Assembly: GCA_964410665.1 (NCBI GenBank)
Contig: CAYPIE010000106.1
Location: 1-19,033 of the forward strand
Source of the DNA: CAYPIE01 sp964410665
GTDB taxonomy: Bacteria; Planctomycetota; Planctomycetia; Gemmatales; Gemmataceae
Direction of reading: 5' to 3'
Length of the DNA: 19,033 nt
Shown piece after piece: positions 1 through 7,459 of this stretch. How positions within the stretch are numbered: the stretch's first letter is position 1; each line of letters starts with the position of its first letter. Below the pieces are notes generated by a model. The model was not told the origin of the DNA. It made no database searches and saw only the letters and a program-made list of their open reading frames with translations. The translations under genes were made by a program, and so were the position numbers.

Positions 1-223
1 CCATCACTGAACTGACTTGGGAATCCGTAGGCTGATACGTTGCGGGACTGTCACCAGAATTCACCAAGGTAATCACTTCTACGTTGTCACCCGCGATCTC
101 TTCGACCAACCACTTCTGGGGTAAAATGCTCACTGCGATACGCGGCTTTCCCGAATCCTCGCTGGTTCCACATCCTACCACGGTGAAAACAAACACGAAC
201 AACAATCCAATCCTGACGCTCAT
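1..223 (-). CDS. ZnuA/TroA-like metal ABC transporter substrate-binding lipoprotein, 5' end only
   Basis: The first 74 codons of a gene that runs off the left edge. The start ATG (complement of 221-223) has AGGAGA four bases upstream. The product begins with a short charged end, a hydrophobic stretch and a lipobox ending VVGC (Cys18), so it should be an exported lipoprotein. After the lipobox, IAVSILPQKWLVEEIAG followed by VEVITLV and SPATYQPTDSQ matches the opening of the ZnuA/TroA (SBP_bac_9) fold, which captures Zn or Mn for an ABC importer. In classical ZnuA the segment is SPHxYxPT and the His is a metal ligand; here the position is Ala (SPATYQPT). A similar loss occurs in some family branches, so metal specificity is open. 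The permease and ATPase genes would lie to the left, outside the window. The family call rests on the N-terminal third only. Confidence 0.8.
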   Translation of the reverse strand, partial: MSVRIGLLFVFVFTVVGCGTSEDSGKPRIAVSILPQKWLVEEIAGDNVEVITLVNSGDSPATYQPTDSQVSSVM

Positions 224-269
224 CTCTTCTCCTTTCGGGAAAGATCTCAATTGGTAAGGACCCTAGGAT

Positions 270-288
270 TACAAGCCCAACGCTTGTA
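270..288. promoter_or_regulatory. Palindrome upstream of the ZnuA-like gene, candidate operator
   Basis: Perfect 7-bp arms TACAAGC and GCTTGTA separated by five bases (CCAAC), 46 bp upstream of the start codon. Metal-uptake genes are commonly controlled by Zur/Fur/MntR-type dimers, so an operator role is plausible. The sequence does not match the classical gammaproteobacterial Zur box, and it could equally be a small hairpin in the leader. Confidence 0.3.
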
Positions 289-727
289 CTTGAGTTTTCG
301 AGCAAGCACCCTTGTTCGGGGTTTTCCGCCTTATCCTCGAAATAAACCAAATGCCACCGTTGTCGTGGCCCAAAGCCTTGGGCTTATCCTGACTGGCAGC
401 TAGAACTGGCCCGGCAGGACAGGACCGACCGAGCGGACCTGCTCCCGGCACCGAACCCAAGCAACAGACACCGCAGGCTACGGGGGAGCGGGATCCCTTG
501 CACGGAAGGAAGACGGTCGGCCTTAGAGGATCACCCCGCGGAGCCTGTGGCGGACTACCCGCTTCAGCGGGGCCGGTCTCGCCCTCCCAAAATGTCACGG
601 CTCAAGAACCATGGACTTATCGTTCGTCGACCGAGCGAAGGTATTGGGCTATCGGGCGACAGAGTGTTCGAACCATACCAGGTCTTCAGGTCTTGTGTGA
701 ACAGTCAGGTCACCCGCTTCGGCGAAG
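289..727. other. Intergenic stretch without a supportable gene
   Basis: About 440 bases with open frames on both strands, but the predicted peptides are Arg/Pro/Gly/Ser-rich shadows without family features or ribosome binding sites. Small hairpins are present: GCCCAA/TTGGGC at 368-383 with a 4-base loop, and CCCGC/GCGGG around 558-571. No T-tract follows either of them. I checked by eye for RNase P, SRP and tmRNA signatures and saw none. Confidence 0.4.
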
Positions 728-847
728 TCAGGTGGGGTCAACTGCGGTCTGCGCCAAACCAAGTGCTGCGTCGGTGGCCACTCCGATCGCCTCGAGGATG
801 ACTGTCCGCCGTTTGATAGCAAGTAAGTGGGCAACGGCCCCGGCCAT
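728..847 (-). CDS. Possible 39-residue small ORF overlapping the DUF1559 stop
   Basis: An ORF of 39 codons whose ATG (847-845) overlaps the TGA of the DUF1559 gene (849-847) in a TGATG arrangement typical of translational coupling. The predicted peptide begins MAGAVAHLLAIKRR, continues with a mildly hydrophobic Ala/Leu/Ile stretch and ends AVDPT. I recognise no family. The overlap geometry and a reasonable codon composition are the only support. Chance overlap is quite possible, as the flanking sequence has no other coding signal. Confidence 0.2.
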   Translation of the reverse strand: MAGAVAHLLAIKRRTVILEAIGVATDAALGLAQTAVDPT

Positions 848-1884
848 CAGAAATCGTTGCCGCTGATCACCTCCCCACCAGACCGGGTGCTCAGTGCCCG
901 CCAGGTGGGGAGCGGGATTGAATTCCGGACAAACCGCACGCTCCCGTCACCCATTGCCACATTCACACCGCCGGAGAAGTTACTTCGAGCGGCGAACCAG
1001 CCGTTCGAGTGGGCGAGCGCGTCCGGGTTCGGGTCGTTCGGGCGGAGAAAGGTGTTGAATGTTACCTGGGCGGGACTTCCCCAGATCCACATGCTCCCAC
1101 GGCCGCCCCACCAGCCTGTATACCCGAGGTAGTTCGAATCGGTCAGTTCGGGCTCACTGCCGCCCGGGGCGGTTGACTTCGGCCGATGTGCCCCGGCGTT
1201 GATCGCTTGGCGCCGCGGCCCGTTCGCCGGCTCGGCAGAATCGTCCCAGCGGCCGAGCAGAGCCTGGGACAGTAGGATGGTGTTCGAAGAGCCGTCGGAG
1301 ATGGCGTTGATGCGTACCTCCGAGCCGTACCAGAACATTCCATCGGTGGGCCAGCGGATGTCGCCGCTGCGGCTGCTGCCGTCGGGGTTGAGACCGGTCC
1401 CGGTACACACCATATAGTTAATTCCGGCGGTGGTCACATTCGACCCACCGACTGCGGGGAACTGGTTCCGCTGGTTCACCGGGTCCTGGCCGTCGCCCGG
1501 GCACAAAAACGTCTTGACGGATGTGGCTGCGACGCCGGTGTAGATGGGGTTCAACGCCGCGAACGGCCACCCTCCAGTGAACAGCGGTTGGTTGACCGGG
1601 TCGATCTGCCGGCCGAGCGGTTCCTGCTCGATGTAGGCAAGCACCAGTGCCTGCGGCGAAAACCCGAGCGAGGTGGTCCCGGCCAGTCCGGGGAAGTGGC
1701 CGTTGGCGCTCTCGTAGTTGTGCATGGCCAGGGCCAGTTGCTTGAGGTTGTTCTGGCTGCTCATCCGTGCGGCGGCCTCGCGGACCTTCTGCACGGCGGG
1801 CAAGAGCAGGCCGATGAGGATGGCGATGATGGCGATCACCACCAGCAGCTCGATCAGGGTAAAAGCGCGTCGGTTCGTCAGCAT
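847..1884 (-). CDS. DUF1559 domain-containing, prepilin-like protein
   Basis: A 345-residue protein starting with a type IV prepilin/pseudopilin leader: basic MLTNRRAF, then FTLIELLVVIAIIAILIGLL, with the prepilin-peptidase cleavage expected before the Phe. The hydrophobic helix would anchor and assemble the mature protein at the inner membrane. The segment NNLKQLALAMHNYESANGHFPG and the C-terminal AMGDGSVRFVRNSI are hallmarks of the planctomycete DUF1559 family (SBP_bac_10 or H-X9-DG type), which usually measures 300-400 residues, so this copy is complete. AAGGA about eight bases upstream supports the start. Planctomycete genomes hold dozens to hundreds of paralogs; their exact role (pseudopilin or envelope protein) is not established. 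It is transcribed divergently from the hypothetical gene at 2298. An AT-rich stretch at about 1897-1930 lies where its promoter is expected. Confidence 0.95.
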   Translation of the reverse strand: MLTNRRAFTLIELLVVIAIIAILIGLLLPAVQKVREAAARMSSQNNLKQLALAMHNYESANGHFPGLAGTTSLGFSPQALVLAYIEQEPLGRQIDPVNQPLFTGGWPFAALNPIYTGVAATSVKTFLCPGDGQDPVNQRNQFPAVGGSNVTTAGINYMVCTGTGLNPDGSSRSGDIRWPTDGMFWYGSEVRINAISDGSSNTILLSQALLGRWDDSAEPANGPRRQAINAGAHRPKSTAPGGSEPELTDSNYLGYTGWWGGRGSMWIWGSPAQVTFNTFLRPNDPNPDALAHSNGWFAARSNFSGGVNVAMGDGSVRFVRNSIPLPTWRALSTRSGGEVISGNDF

Positions 1885-2297
1885 GACTTCGTCCTTCTAG
1901 TATGGTAGTATTTTGTATAACATTATTTGCCAGTCGTACTACGTAAGCCCAGCCGTGTCGGTTCGCGCGGTCAGCGATCGTCACTACCTTAGTGGGCCTC
2001 GAGAGCTGGGGTGTCAATGACGCGGGCCTGTTCGATCTGCTCGGTCCTGGCCTTGGATTGTTGGCGAACCGGAGGTGGACGGCGGTACGGAATTATGCGC
2101 AGAGTTCACCTGGCCGGATCGAGGTCGGCCAGTTTCGCCAGCAAGCGTCGAAGCCGAGAACCGGGCCGCACAGAGCTGAACGGGCCAAGCATTACAGGCT
2201 TGAACTTAGTAATACTATCTATTACTGTTCAGCGATCACTCTACCAACTTCCTTTCGAACGGCAAGCGACTGGGAGAGGCATTGTTCGGAGGTTCTC
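1885..2297. other. Divergent intergenic region
   Basis: A 413-bp spacer between two divergent genes. It holds an AT-rich patch at 1897-1930 next to the DUF1559 start and, near the right-hand gene, a possible promoter TTGAAC (2200-2205), 17 bases, TACTGT (2223-2228), overlapping an inverted repeat at 2208-2226. An open frame runs in from 1992 in phase with the gene at 2298, but this upstream part lacks a ribosome binding site and reads as non-coding. Confidence 0.4.
2208..2226. promoter_or_regulatory. Inverted repeat, candidate operator
   Basis: Perfect 7-bp arms AGTAATA and TATTACT with a 5-base centre (CTATC), 72 bp upstream of the ATG at 2298 and inside a possible promoter. The size and symmetry suit a dimeric repressor site. 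No regulator can be named. Confidence 0.3.
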
Positions 2298-2969
2298 ATG
2301 CACGCCGAGGGGACGCCGGGTTTGCTGGACTTCGCCGCCCGGTTGTTCGATCAACAGATGTGGTGCTGGGGCCAGGACGTGAAGCGGCCCGACAACCTGT
2401 TGCTCCGGTACGGTTTCGAGTGCTGGCGGCCCCCGGAGGACATCCCAGGCGCTGGTTATGCCCTGCGGAGAGAGAGCCGCCGGCAGGTCGTCTTATGGGG
2501 CTTCGGGCTGTTCCACGGCAACTTCGAGCTCGGCGGCATGTTCGTCCGCCGCTTTGGCTTCCACCCCCTTTTTACAGAGGCACATGACCTGCCCGTTGCG
2601 TTCTGGAAGCCGGGGTCGATGCCGAGCTTCCGGCTCCCCGAAGGGCCTCCCGAACAGCACCGCCTGTCGGCTCTCCTGAGCGACGTTTGCGCATGGGTAG
2701 CGGACTACGAGGCCTGGGTCTGCGCTGCCGGGGGTGCGGGGTACCGGGAAGAGTGCGTCGCGAGGTGGCGGGACCCTTTCTTGGCGGCGGATCGGATGGA
2801 GCGTAGCTGGAGGCGGCTGGCGGAGATTGCGGCCGAGGTGGTCGCGTCGGCGTCAGTGTCCGACTCTGCCGCTGCCCGCGGCTTCCCCGTCCTGGGAAAG
2901 TTGCGTCCGGAAGAATCAGGCCCCCGCGATCCCGAGGACCCAGGCCAATACCATGCTCGCCTCGGATGA
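2298..2969 (+). CDS. Hypothetical protein, probably planctomycete-restricted
   Basis: A 223-residue protein, MHAEGTPGLLDFAARLFDQQ onward. I chose the ATG at 2298 because GGAGG sits five bases upstream (2288-2292), whereas the in-frame extension to 1992 has no such site and an atypical composition. It lacks a signal peptide or membrane segment. The middle is rich in Trp, Phe and Gly (RYGFECWRPPED, VLWGFGLFHGNFELGGMFVRRF). I associate this layout (LLRYGF, then VLWGFGLF, then GGxFxRRF) with uncharacterised planctomycete proteins from general memory, not from a search. The C-terminal part is charged and probably helical (WRDPFLAADRMERSWRRLAEIAAEVV). The last 54 bases overlap an open frame on the opposite strand. 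The function is unknown. Confidence 0.7.
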   Translation: MHAEGTPGLLDFAARLFDQQMWCWGQDVKRPDNLLLRYGFECWRPPEDIPGAGYALRRESRRQVVLWGFGLFHGNFELGGMFVRRFGFHPLFTEAHDLPVAFWKPGSMPSFRLPEGPPEQHRLSALLSDVCAWVADYEAWVCAAGGAGYREECVARWRDPFLAADRMERSWRRLAEIAAEVVASASVSDSAAARGFPVLGKLRPEESGPRDPEDPGQYHARLG

Positions 2970-3341
2970 CGTCCTCATGTAGAAGGCATTCAGAGGTCCC
3001 GCCCCGGACGAGAAGAACGACATCTCGACCGTGATCAGGATTCGCCGCGTCCATTGCCGGCTCGCCAGCCCCGCCGTCAATGTCGGAATCACCAGCAGGT
3101 CAATGGATAGCTCCGTTCCGAGAGTGCTGATGCCGGTTGCGACCGCTAAGCCCAACAGGAGTAGGAGGACATTGGGTAACCTCTCGGCGCGAATGCCGAT
3201 TACGTTTGCCTGGGTGGGGCCGTCGGCGGTCCGTTGCGGTTGCTCTTTCAGAAGGGCCGAATAGTCGAGGTGTCTACATCTACGGAACGGTGGTTTCTCA
3301 AGGCACTTGGTAATTCGGTATTTGCAGACGGCTTCGACACG
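2916..3341 (-). other. Open frame with membrane-like segments, possible gene remnant
   Basis: A stop-free frame of 141 codons ending in TGA at 2916. It contains a strongly hydrophobic run (LPNVLLLLLGLAVATGI) and a second hydrophobic stretch at its end (ASMVLAWVLGIAGA), with codon usage similar to real genes here. There is no convincing start: only late ATG codons and no ribosome binding site. It overlaps the 3' end of the plus-strand gene by 54 bases. I recognise no family. It may be the tail of a decayed membrane protein gene, or chance. Confidence 0.25.
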
Positions 3342-3501
3342 TCAGAAACACGCCTAACGCTTCAACCATCGCCAGAATGCTCGCCCGACTCGCAGACGAC
3401 AAAGTAGGCCAGGCCTCCATCTTCAGGGCCAGTTTAGGGTCAAGATCGGCTGACAGGCCAACTACGCCGGATGGTGCGCTGCCCTGATCGGATAGCATCA
3501 T
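3298..3501 (-). pseudogene. Remnant resembling the C-terminal tail of planctomycete site-specific integrases
   Basis: A 67-codon frame containing DPKLALKMEAWPTLSSASRA followed by SILAMVEALG. The pattern of an acidic lead, EAWPTL, five to six residues and an Ala-rich amphipathic helix (xILAMVEA) resembles a tail that I recall from Gemmata-type tyrosine recombinases and some other planctomycete proteins. No catalytic integrase domain precedes it, and stop codons lie just upstream (around 3520-3540), so only the tail survives. The ATG pair at the start lacks a good ribosome binding site. The identification is from memory of the motif and is tentative. Confidence 0.35.
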
Positions 3502-3945
3502 TTTCTCGGTGATTTCGACAAGTATTCAAATCAAGTACTAAAAAACTATCACTGTAAAAAGTATTTGAGTAATGTCCAATCAACGGAAACAACCTCTTCT
3601 GATGTAGCTCTTTGCCGCGATTCCTTTTCTCATTGTGCAATTCGCTGCGGCTCGTGGCTGCTCCAGTATTATGCGCCGCCACTGCGTTGGATACCGCGCG
3701 GCCGATGAACCCCGCTTCCAGACTCTGGAAGACCTCCGCGTCGAGCGCACCTGCCGGCACCTCAACCTACTACAGCTGAAGGGACTTCCAGTTGAACGAT
3801 GTTCACAGCCGAGGACCGCGCGAATTCTTGAGGAGACGGTGAGGCGAGGACGATGAAACCCGGCGTGGAGAAGTCGGCTCGGGCGACCGCTTCCCGGCAA
3901 GACTCGGTGGTGGGCCTTGCGACGGGGAATCGGTACTTCCCGTCC
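3502..3945. other. Intergenic stretch without a supportable gene
   Basis: The left part (about 3500-3600) is AT-rich; the rest is GC-rich with short open frames on both strands. On the plus strand, a frame ending in TGA at 3856 overlaps the ATG of a 33-codon ORF (3853-3954, MKPGVEKSARATASRQDS onward) in ATGA fashion. Neither product is recognisable. I regard the stretch as decayed sequence. Confidence 0.35.
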
Positions 3946-4968
3946 TTACGTTAGAAATGGCGAGAATCGCTCGGTGGGCTGCCCGAAGAACGCATCCCGC
4001 ACTTCGTCGAAGAGCTTTGCACCGTGGCGACGGCCGAGGTCGAACAGCGCCGGCGGCATGTCCACGTTATCGATCGTCCAGGCCGGATCTTCCAGCTCGA
4101 AATCGATCTGCTGGTAGCGGTCGCCAAGGACGATTTTCAGCGGCAGTTGGGTTCCCTGGACCTGCGAATTGGTCATCACCTCGGCGACGTGCCGGCTCCA
4201 GAACAACATGCCCGCGTCCGCACCCGGCGGCGACAGGGAATATCCAGCTTGACCGGTGCCGACCGATAGCATCGCGACCTTGTGGAGGTCGAAGCGAGGG
4301 TCCTCCTTCCGGGAGCACTGCTCGGTGATCCGCACTGCCTCGGCAAGGGCGACGACGCCGGGGTCGATGGCCCAGAGGCCGCCGTCAGCGTGATCCTTCC
4401 CGTCGGGCATCCGCTTGTGCGGGAAGAAGGTCGGGGCTGCGGCGGCGGCGACGATCACGTCGGTCACCGGCCAGTCGTAGCTCGGATCCTCGCCGGGGAG
4501 GTGCGGCGTCCGGAAGACGTGGATGACGCCGTCGGTCAGGTTGACCGTCGGCACCACCAGGCGGCAGTTGCGGACCTCTCGGAGCGTCGTGCTGCCGAAC
4601 CCCTCCTCCAGCGCAGCGGTGAGCGAGAACGGGCAGTACCGGGACTGGAAGAAGTGGTCGGGGTTGGGGCCGCGCCAGCCGAGAAACCGGCGGACCAGCG
4701 GGTAGACGTGTCGGAAGTGATTTCGGGGGCAGAAGGGCTCGCGGGGGTGGAAGATGCGGGTGGAGTGTTTCTGGTAGAACGCTTTGACCTCGAGAGCGGT
4801 GGTGCCCTGGCATAGAGCCGACGCGGTGATCGCGCCGGTGGAGGTGCCAGCAATCAGGTCGAAATAGTCCCACAGCGGCCGGTCCAACCGCTGCTCGAAC
4901 TCGCTGAGCAATCCCACCGCGAACGCGCCGCGCAATCCGCCACCGGCGAGTGAGAGGATTCGGAACAT
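3946..4968 (-). CDS. Patatin-like phospholipase family protein
   Basis: A 340-residue serine lipid hydrolase. Starting from the ATG at 4968, the sequence shows the oxyanion-hole motif SLAGGGLRG (Gly9-Gly14), the nucleophile elbow IAGTSTG with Ser43, and the catalytic Asp195 in HADGGLWAIDPG. These form the Ser-Asp dyad of the patatin fold, which cleaves acyl chains from phospholipids or neutral lipids. No signal peptide is visible, so it should be cytoplasmic or membrane-associated. I prefer this start to the ATG at 4989 because AAGGAG lies seven bases before 4968 and would fall inside the longer frame. Its length is usual for single-domain bacterial patatins. A nucleotide-cyclase neighbour, as in CBASS, is absent, so a housekeeping lipid role is more likely than a defence effector. 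It lies downstream of the flavoprotein on the same strand, separated by 168 bp. Confidence 0.92.
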   Translation of the reverse strand: MFRILSLAGGGLRGAFAVGLLSEFEQRLDRPLWDYFDLIAGTSTGAITASALCQGTTALEVKAFYQKHSTRIFHPREPFCPRNHFRHVYPLVRRFLGWRGPNPDHFFQSRYCPFSLTAALEEGFGSTTLREVRNCRLVVPTVNLTDGVIHVFRTPHLPGEDPSYDWPVTDVIVAAAAAPTFFPHKRMPDGKDHADGGLWAIDPGVVALAEAVRITEQCSRKEDPRFDLHKVAMLSVGTGQAGYSLSPPGADAGMLFWSRHVAEVMTNSQVQGTQLPLKIVLGDRYQQIDFELEDPAWTIDNVDMPPALFDLGRRHGAKLFDEVRDAFFGQPTERFSPFLT

Positions 4969-5136
4969 CGGGGAACTCCTTTCTCGCATCAGTATGGCGC
5001 TTCTACATTCGGGTCGCGGCGGTTTCGCAAGAACCCGGCCGTGCGCTCAGGAACACGGGCAGGATCGCTTGAGAATTCGAGTTGGCTTGTCCTGAGTGAC
5101 TCACCGTCGCGGGTCCCCTAAGTCCGATGAGGGGGA

Positions 5137-6531
5137 TCACCGGAGCGGTTGCAACCCGTCCATGATCCATGGCATGAGTTCCGAGACCGTCGGGTGTGGG
5201 AACACCACGCGGCGGAAATGTTTCCACGACCGCCCCGTTTGCATGAAGACAGCGAACGCGCCGACCACTTCATCCCCGCCGGTGCCGAACACCGTCGCAC
5301 CGAGGATTTCTTCGGTATCGGCATCGACCAGGATCTTGACGATTCCGTTGGTTTCGCGTTTCTCACGTGCCCGTGCGACTCGGGACATCGGTGAGACCGC
5401 CATCAGTACGTTCCTCCCACTCGCGCGGGCCTGGGACTCGTTCATGCCGACCCGAGCCAAGGGCGGGTCGATGAACATCGCGTAAATCGGTAGGCGCATT
5501 CCGGCATGCCGATCCAACTCGGGAGGGTGATCGCTGAGGCCGAGGTTGCGGGCGTAGTGGTCCCAGAATATCTCGCCGTCGTTCACGGACGTGTGGGTGA
5601 ACGCGCCGCGGCCGTTGACGTCGCCAACCGCGAAAATGTGCGGGACGTTCGTCTGCATCACGTCGTTGACTTCGACATGACCGCGGGGCGACGTTCGAAC
5701 CCCGGCCGCGGTGACGTTCAGATGGTCGGTGTTGGGGATGCGTCCGGTTGCGAACAGCAGGTGCGAGGCGCTCATGGTCAGGGCGTCTTGTCCGACCGAC
5801 ACCTCGAACGTCATCTCAGCGCCTGAGGAAACGCGCCGTAAGGCTGCGTTGCAAATCACCCGAATCCCTTCGTCGGCGAGGATCTGCTCGATGATTCGGC
5901 CGACATCTTCATCCTCCCGAGTCGCCAAGCGTGGCCCGCGTTGCAGGACGGTCACCTCACTTCCCAGTCGGCGGAAAATCTGTGCGAATTCCAGTGCGAT
6001 GTAGCTCCCGCCCACGATCGCCAAGTGGCGCGGTAGTTCCGTCAGATCCAAGATGCTCTCGTTGGTGAGCCAACCGACCGTATCGATCCCCGGCACGCTC
6101 GGGACCGAAGGGCGGGTGCCGGTGTGGATGACGATCGTGTCAGCGGTGAGCGTTTGGTCGTTGACTTGGACCGTCTGTTGGTCCACGAACTTCGCGACCC
6201 CGCGGAATACCTCCCCGAGCTTCTCCAACCCCTTCTCGATCCCTTCGCTGGACTTCTTGCGGTACGCCTGCTGGGTTGCCATGACGTCGGCGAAATCAAC
6301 CTCGAGCTTGTCGATCGAGAAGCCGAAGTCTGCTCCCCTTCGTGCCAGGTGGATCGCGTAAGCCGAAGCAACCAGAGTCTTCGTCGGCGTGCAGCCGTGG
6401 TTGACGCAGGTGCCGCCGAACTTACCGGCTTCGACGATCGCGATGCGCTTCCCTACCGCCGCCAGGCGCGGCACGACTGTGAAGGTGGCCTGCCCGGTTC
6501 CGATCCAAATGACATCAAAATGCTGCGGCAT
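5137..6531 (-). CDS. Pyridine nucleotide-disulfide oxidoreductase (MerA/RclA-like FAD enzyme)
   Basis: A 464-residue flavoprotein of the class I disulfide reductase family. The N-terminus carries an FAD-binding Rossmann segment (VIWIGTGQAT) and the redox-active pair Cys42-Val-Asn-His-Gly-Cys47. The NAD(P)H-binding motif is near residue 170 (LAIVGGSYIALEFAQIFRRLG), followed by the second FAD motif (TNVPHIFAVGDVNG) and the dimerisation domain. The C-terminal HPTVSE supplies the catalytic His446/Glu451 pair from the partner subunit. Such proteins are often annotated as mercuric reductase, but this one has neither the N-terminal HMA domain nor the C-terminal vicinal cysteines of true MerA, and no mer genes are nearby. 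A stress-related or unknown disulfide or quinone reductase is more likely. AGGGGA lies about six bases before the ATG. Confidence 0.92.
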   Translation of the reverse strand: MPQHFDVIWIGTGQATFTVVPRLAAVGKRIAIVEAGKFGGTCVNHGCTPTKTLVASAYAIHLARRGADFGFSIDKLEVDFADVMATQQAYRKKSSEGIEKGLEKLGEVFRGVAKFVDQQTVQVNDQTLTADTIVIHTGTRPSVPSVPGIDTVGWLTNESILDLTELPRHLAIVGGSYIALEFAQIFRRLGSEVTVLQRGPRLATREDEDVGRIIEQILADEGIRVICNAALRRVSSGAEMTFEVSVGQDALTMSASHLLFATGRIPNTDHLNVTAAGVRTSPRGHVEVNDVMQTNVPHIFAVGDVNGRGAFTHTSVNDGEIFWDHYARNLGLSDHPPELDRHAGMRLPIYAMFIDPPLARVGMNESQARASGRNVLMAVSPMSRVARAREKRETNGIVKILVDADTEEILGATVFGTGGDEVVGAFAVFMQTGRSWKHFRRVVFPHPTVSELMPWIMDGLQPLR

Positions 6532-6947
6532 AACTGATTCCCCTTCTTCGACTAAATGTCGGCCTGCGTGAACGGACTCGATAGCAAAATCCGTCGCGAA
6601 ATCCGGTGTTTTGCCGCTGCCGAGCGCACCGTCGACACGGCACGTGATCTGCTCAGTAAGTGAGATGCAAATCCAAGAACGCGCCCCAGAGCATTCAAAA
6701 TGCGGTGGAGGTCGAATGGTCTGCTTTCGGCAGTCATTGCCTCGATCAGCCTACGGGCGCAAGCATGGGGACGATTGCCCGTTTGCACGGCTTCTGATTG
6801 CTAAAGTTGTCGTAAACGCCGTTCCAAGTTCTGGCAACAGGTGCAGGTGTCGAGGACTATGGAGCTTGAGGTACTTGCAGACCCCCCCCGGATCCACTGC
6901 ACGCTAGCTTGGTCACTGGGGACTAGGTCCGACTCGTCGAGGGCCGT
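6532..6947. other. Intergenic stretch without a supportable gene
   Basis: About 415 bases upstream of the flavoprotein gene. It should contain the promoter of that gene, but I see no clear -35/-10 pair. The short frames here (for example 6552-6788 on the minus strand) lack ribosome binding sites and family features. A run of eight C residues is present near 6883-6891. Confidence 0.35.
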
Positions 6948-7111
6948 CTCAGGGCCCACCTTTGTCGACTCGAGTTGAGATTTACCGGTGTAACCGACGA
7001 TGGATCGCCCACCTGAGCCACCTCACCACGCTCTACTTGTGGAAGACCAGAGTGACCGGTGCCGGAGTTGATACCCTTCGGCGAGTTCTGCTCCACTGCG
7101 CCATCGAACGT
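6948..7111 (+). pseudogene. Leucine-rich repeat protein fragment, frameshifted
   Basis: Two consecutive planctomycete-type LRRs are readable in two different frames. From 6948 the frame gives LRAHLCRLELRFTGVTDDG and then a stop. Shifting frame at about 7003, the sequence continues AHLSHLTTLYLWKTRVTGAG followed by VDTLRRVLLHCAIE. Joined, this matches the repeat pattern L..L..L.L..T.VTD.G and the usual final repeat of such proteins (VDTLRR then L..C.I). The frame change, the lack of a start and the absence of further repeats upstream show a dead 3' end of an LRR gene. Confidence 0.7.
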
Positions 7112-7156
7112 TCGCCCGCCACGCATTGCGCTCCGAACACCTGGCGGGCTTAATCC

Positions 7157-7335
7157 GACAGTGCCCACCATCGAGGGCGAAGGAACGGTGAGGGGGAACG
7201 ACTGGGTGGCGTCGGCAGAAGTCCCGTTGGTGGCAGTGATGGTGAGGGGACAGTTCTGGGTAGTGTTCGGTGCAGGCGTTCTAGTTAGGGTGGCGGTGCC
7301 ATCCCCGTTGTCGGTAAATCGCCACCGCTGTATTG
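7157..7335 (-). pseudogene. He_PIG (putative Ig) domain fragment of a lost surface protein
   Basis: The minus strand reads RWRFTDNGDGTATLTRTPAP, then NCPLTITATNGTSADATQSF and PLTV. This is the end of a He_PIG-type Ig-like domain: FTDNGDGTATL, TPAPNT, PLTITATNG and Q.F.LTV are the diagnostic parts. Such domains occur in tandem in huge secreted planctomycete proteins. Here less than one domain remains, with no start, signal peptide or following domain, so it is a relic. It lies 45 bp from the LRR fragment on the opposite strand, so the two come from different genes. Confidence 0.65.
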
Positions 7336-7459
7336 GTTCTGGTTTAGATCGTGTTGTCGGTCTACACTGCGGAAGTCACAGCTTCGGATCCTGTGCCGCC
7401 TAGTTCATACACTAGCCTTCTCTCCAGTCCTCTTATCGACCCCCCGCTGGTCTTCCGAC

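Noticed and set aside
664..680. tRNA-like T-loop sequence (GGTTCGAACAC on the minus strand)
   Set aside because: No acceptor stem, anticodon arm or D arm could be matched around it.
498..866. A 122-codon plus-strand frame
   Set aside because: It has no ribosome binding site or recognisable family, its composition is Arg/Ser-rich and it overlaps the DUF1559 end.
1418..2017. A 199-codon minus-strand frame overlapping the DUF1559 gene
   Set aside because: It is a frame-shifted shadow of the DUF1559 coding sequence, which has all its family marks in the other frame.
3946..4968. CBASS defence effector (CapV-like patatin)
   Set aside because: No CD-NTase or ubiquitin-like accessory gene lies within several kilobases, so only a stand-alone patatin can be claimed.
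5114..5137. Terminator hairpin after the flavoprotein gene (TCCCCT/AGGGGA)
   Set aside because: The stem is only about six pairs and no T-tract follows on the transcribed strand, so it was not listed as a feature.
5137..6531. Mercury resistance gene (merA)
   Set aside because: The enzyme lacks the HMA domain and the C-terminal cysteine pair, and no merR, merT or merP is nearby. Only the general disulfide reductase family is supported.
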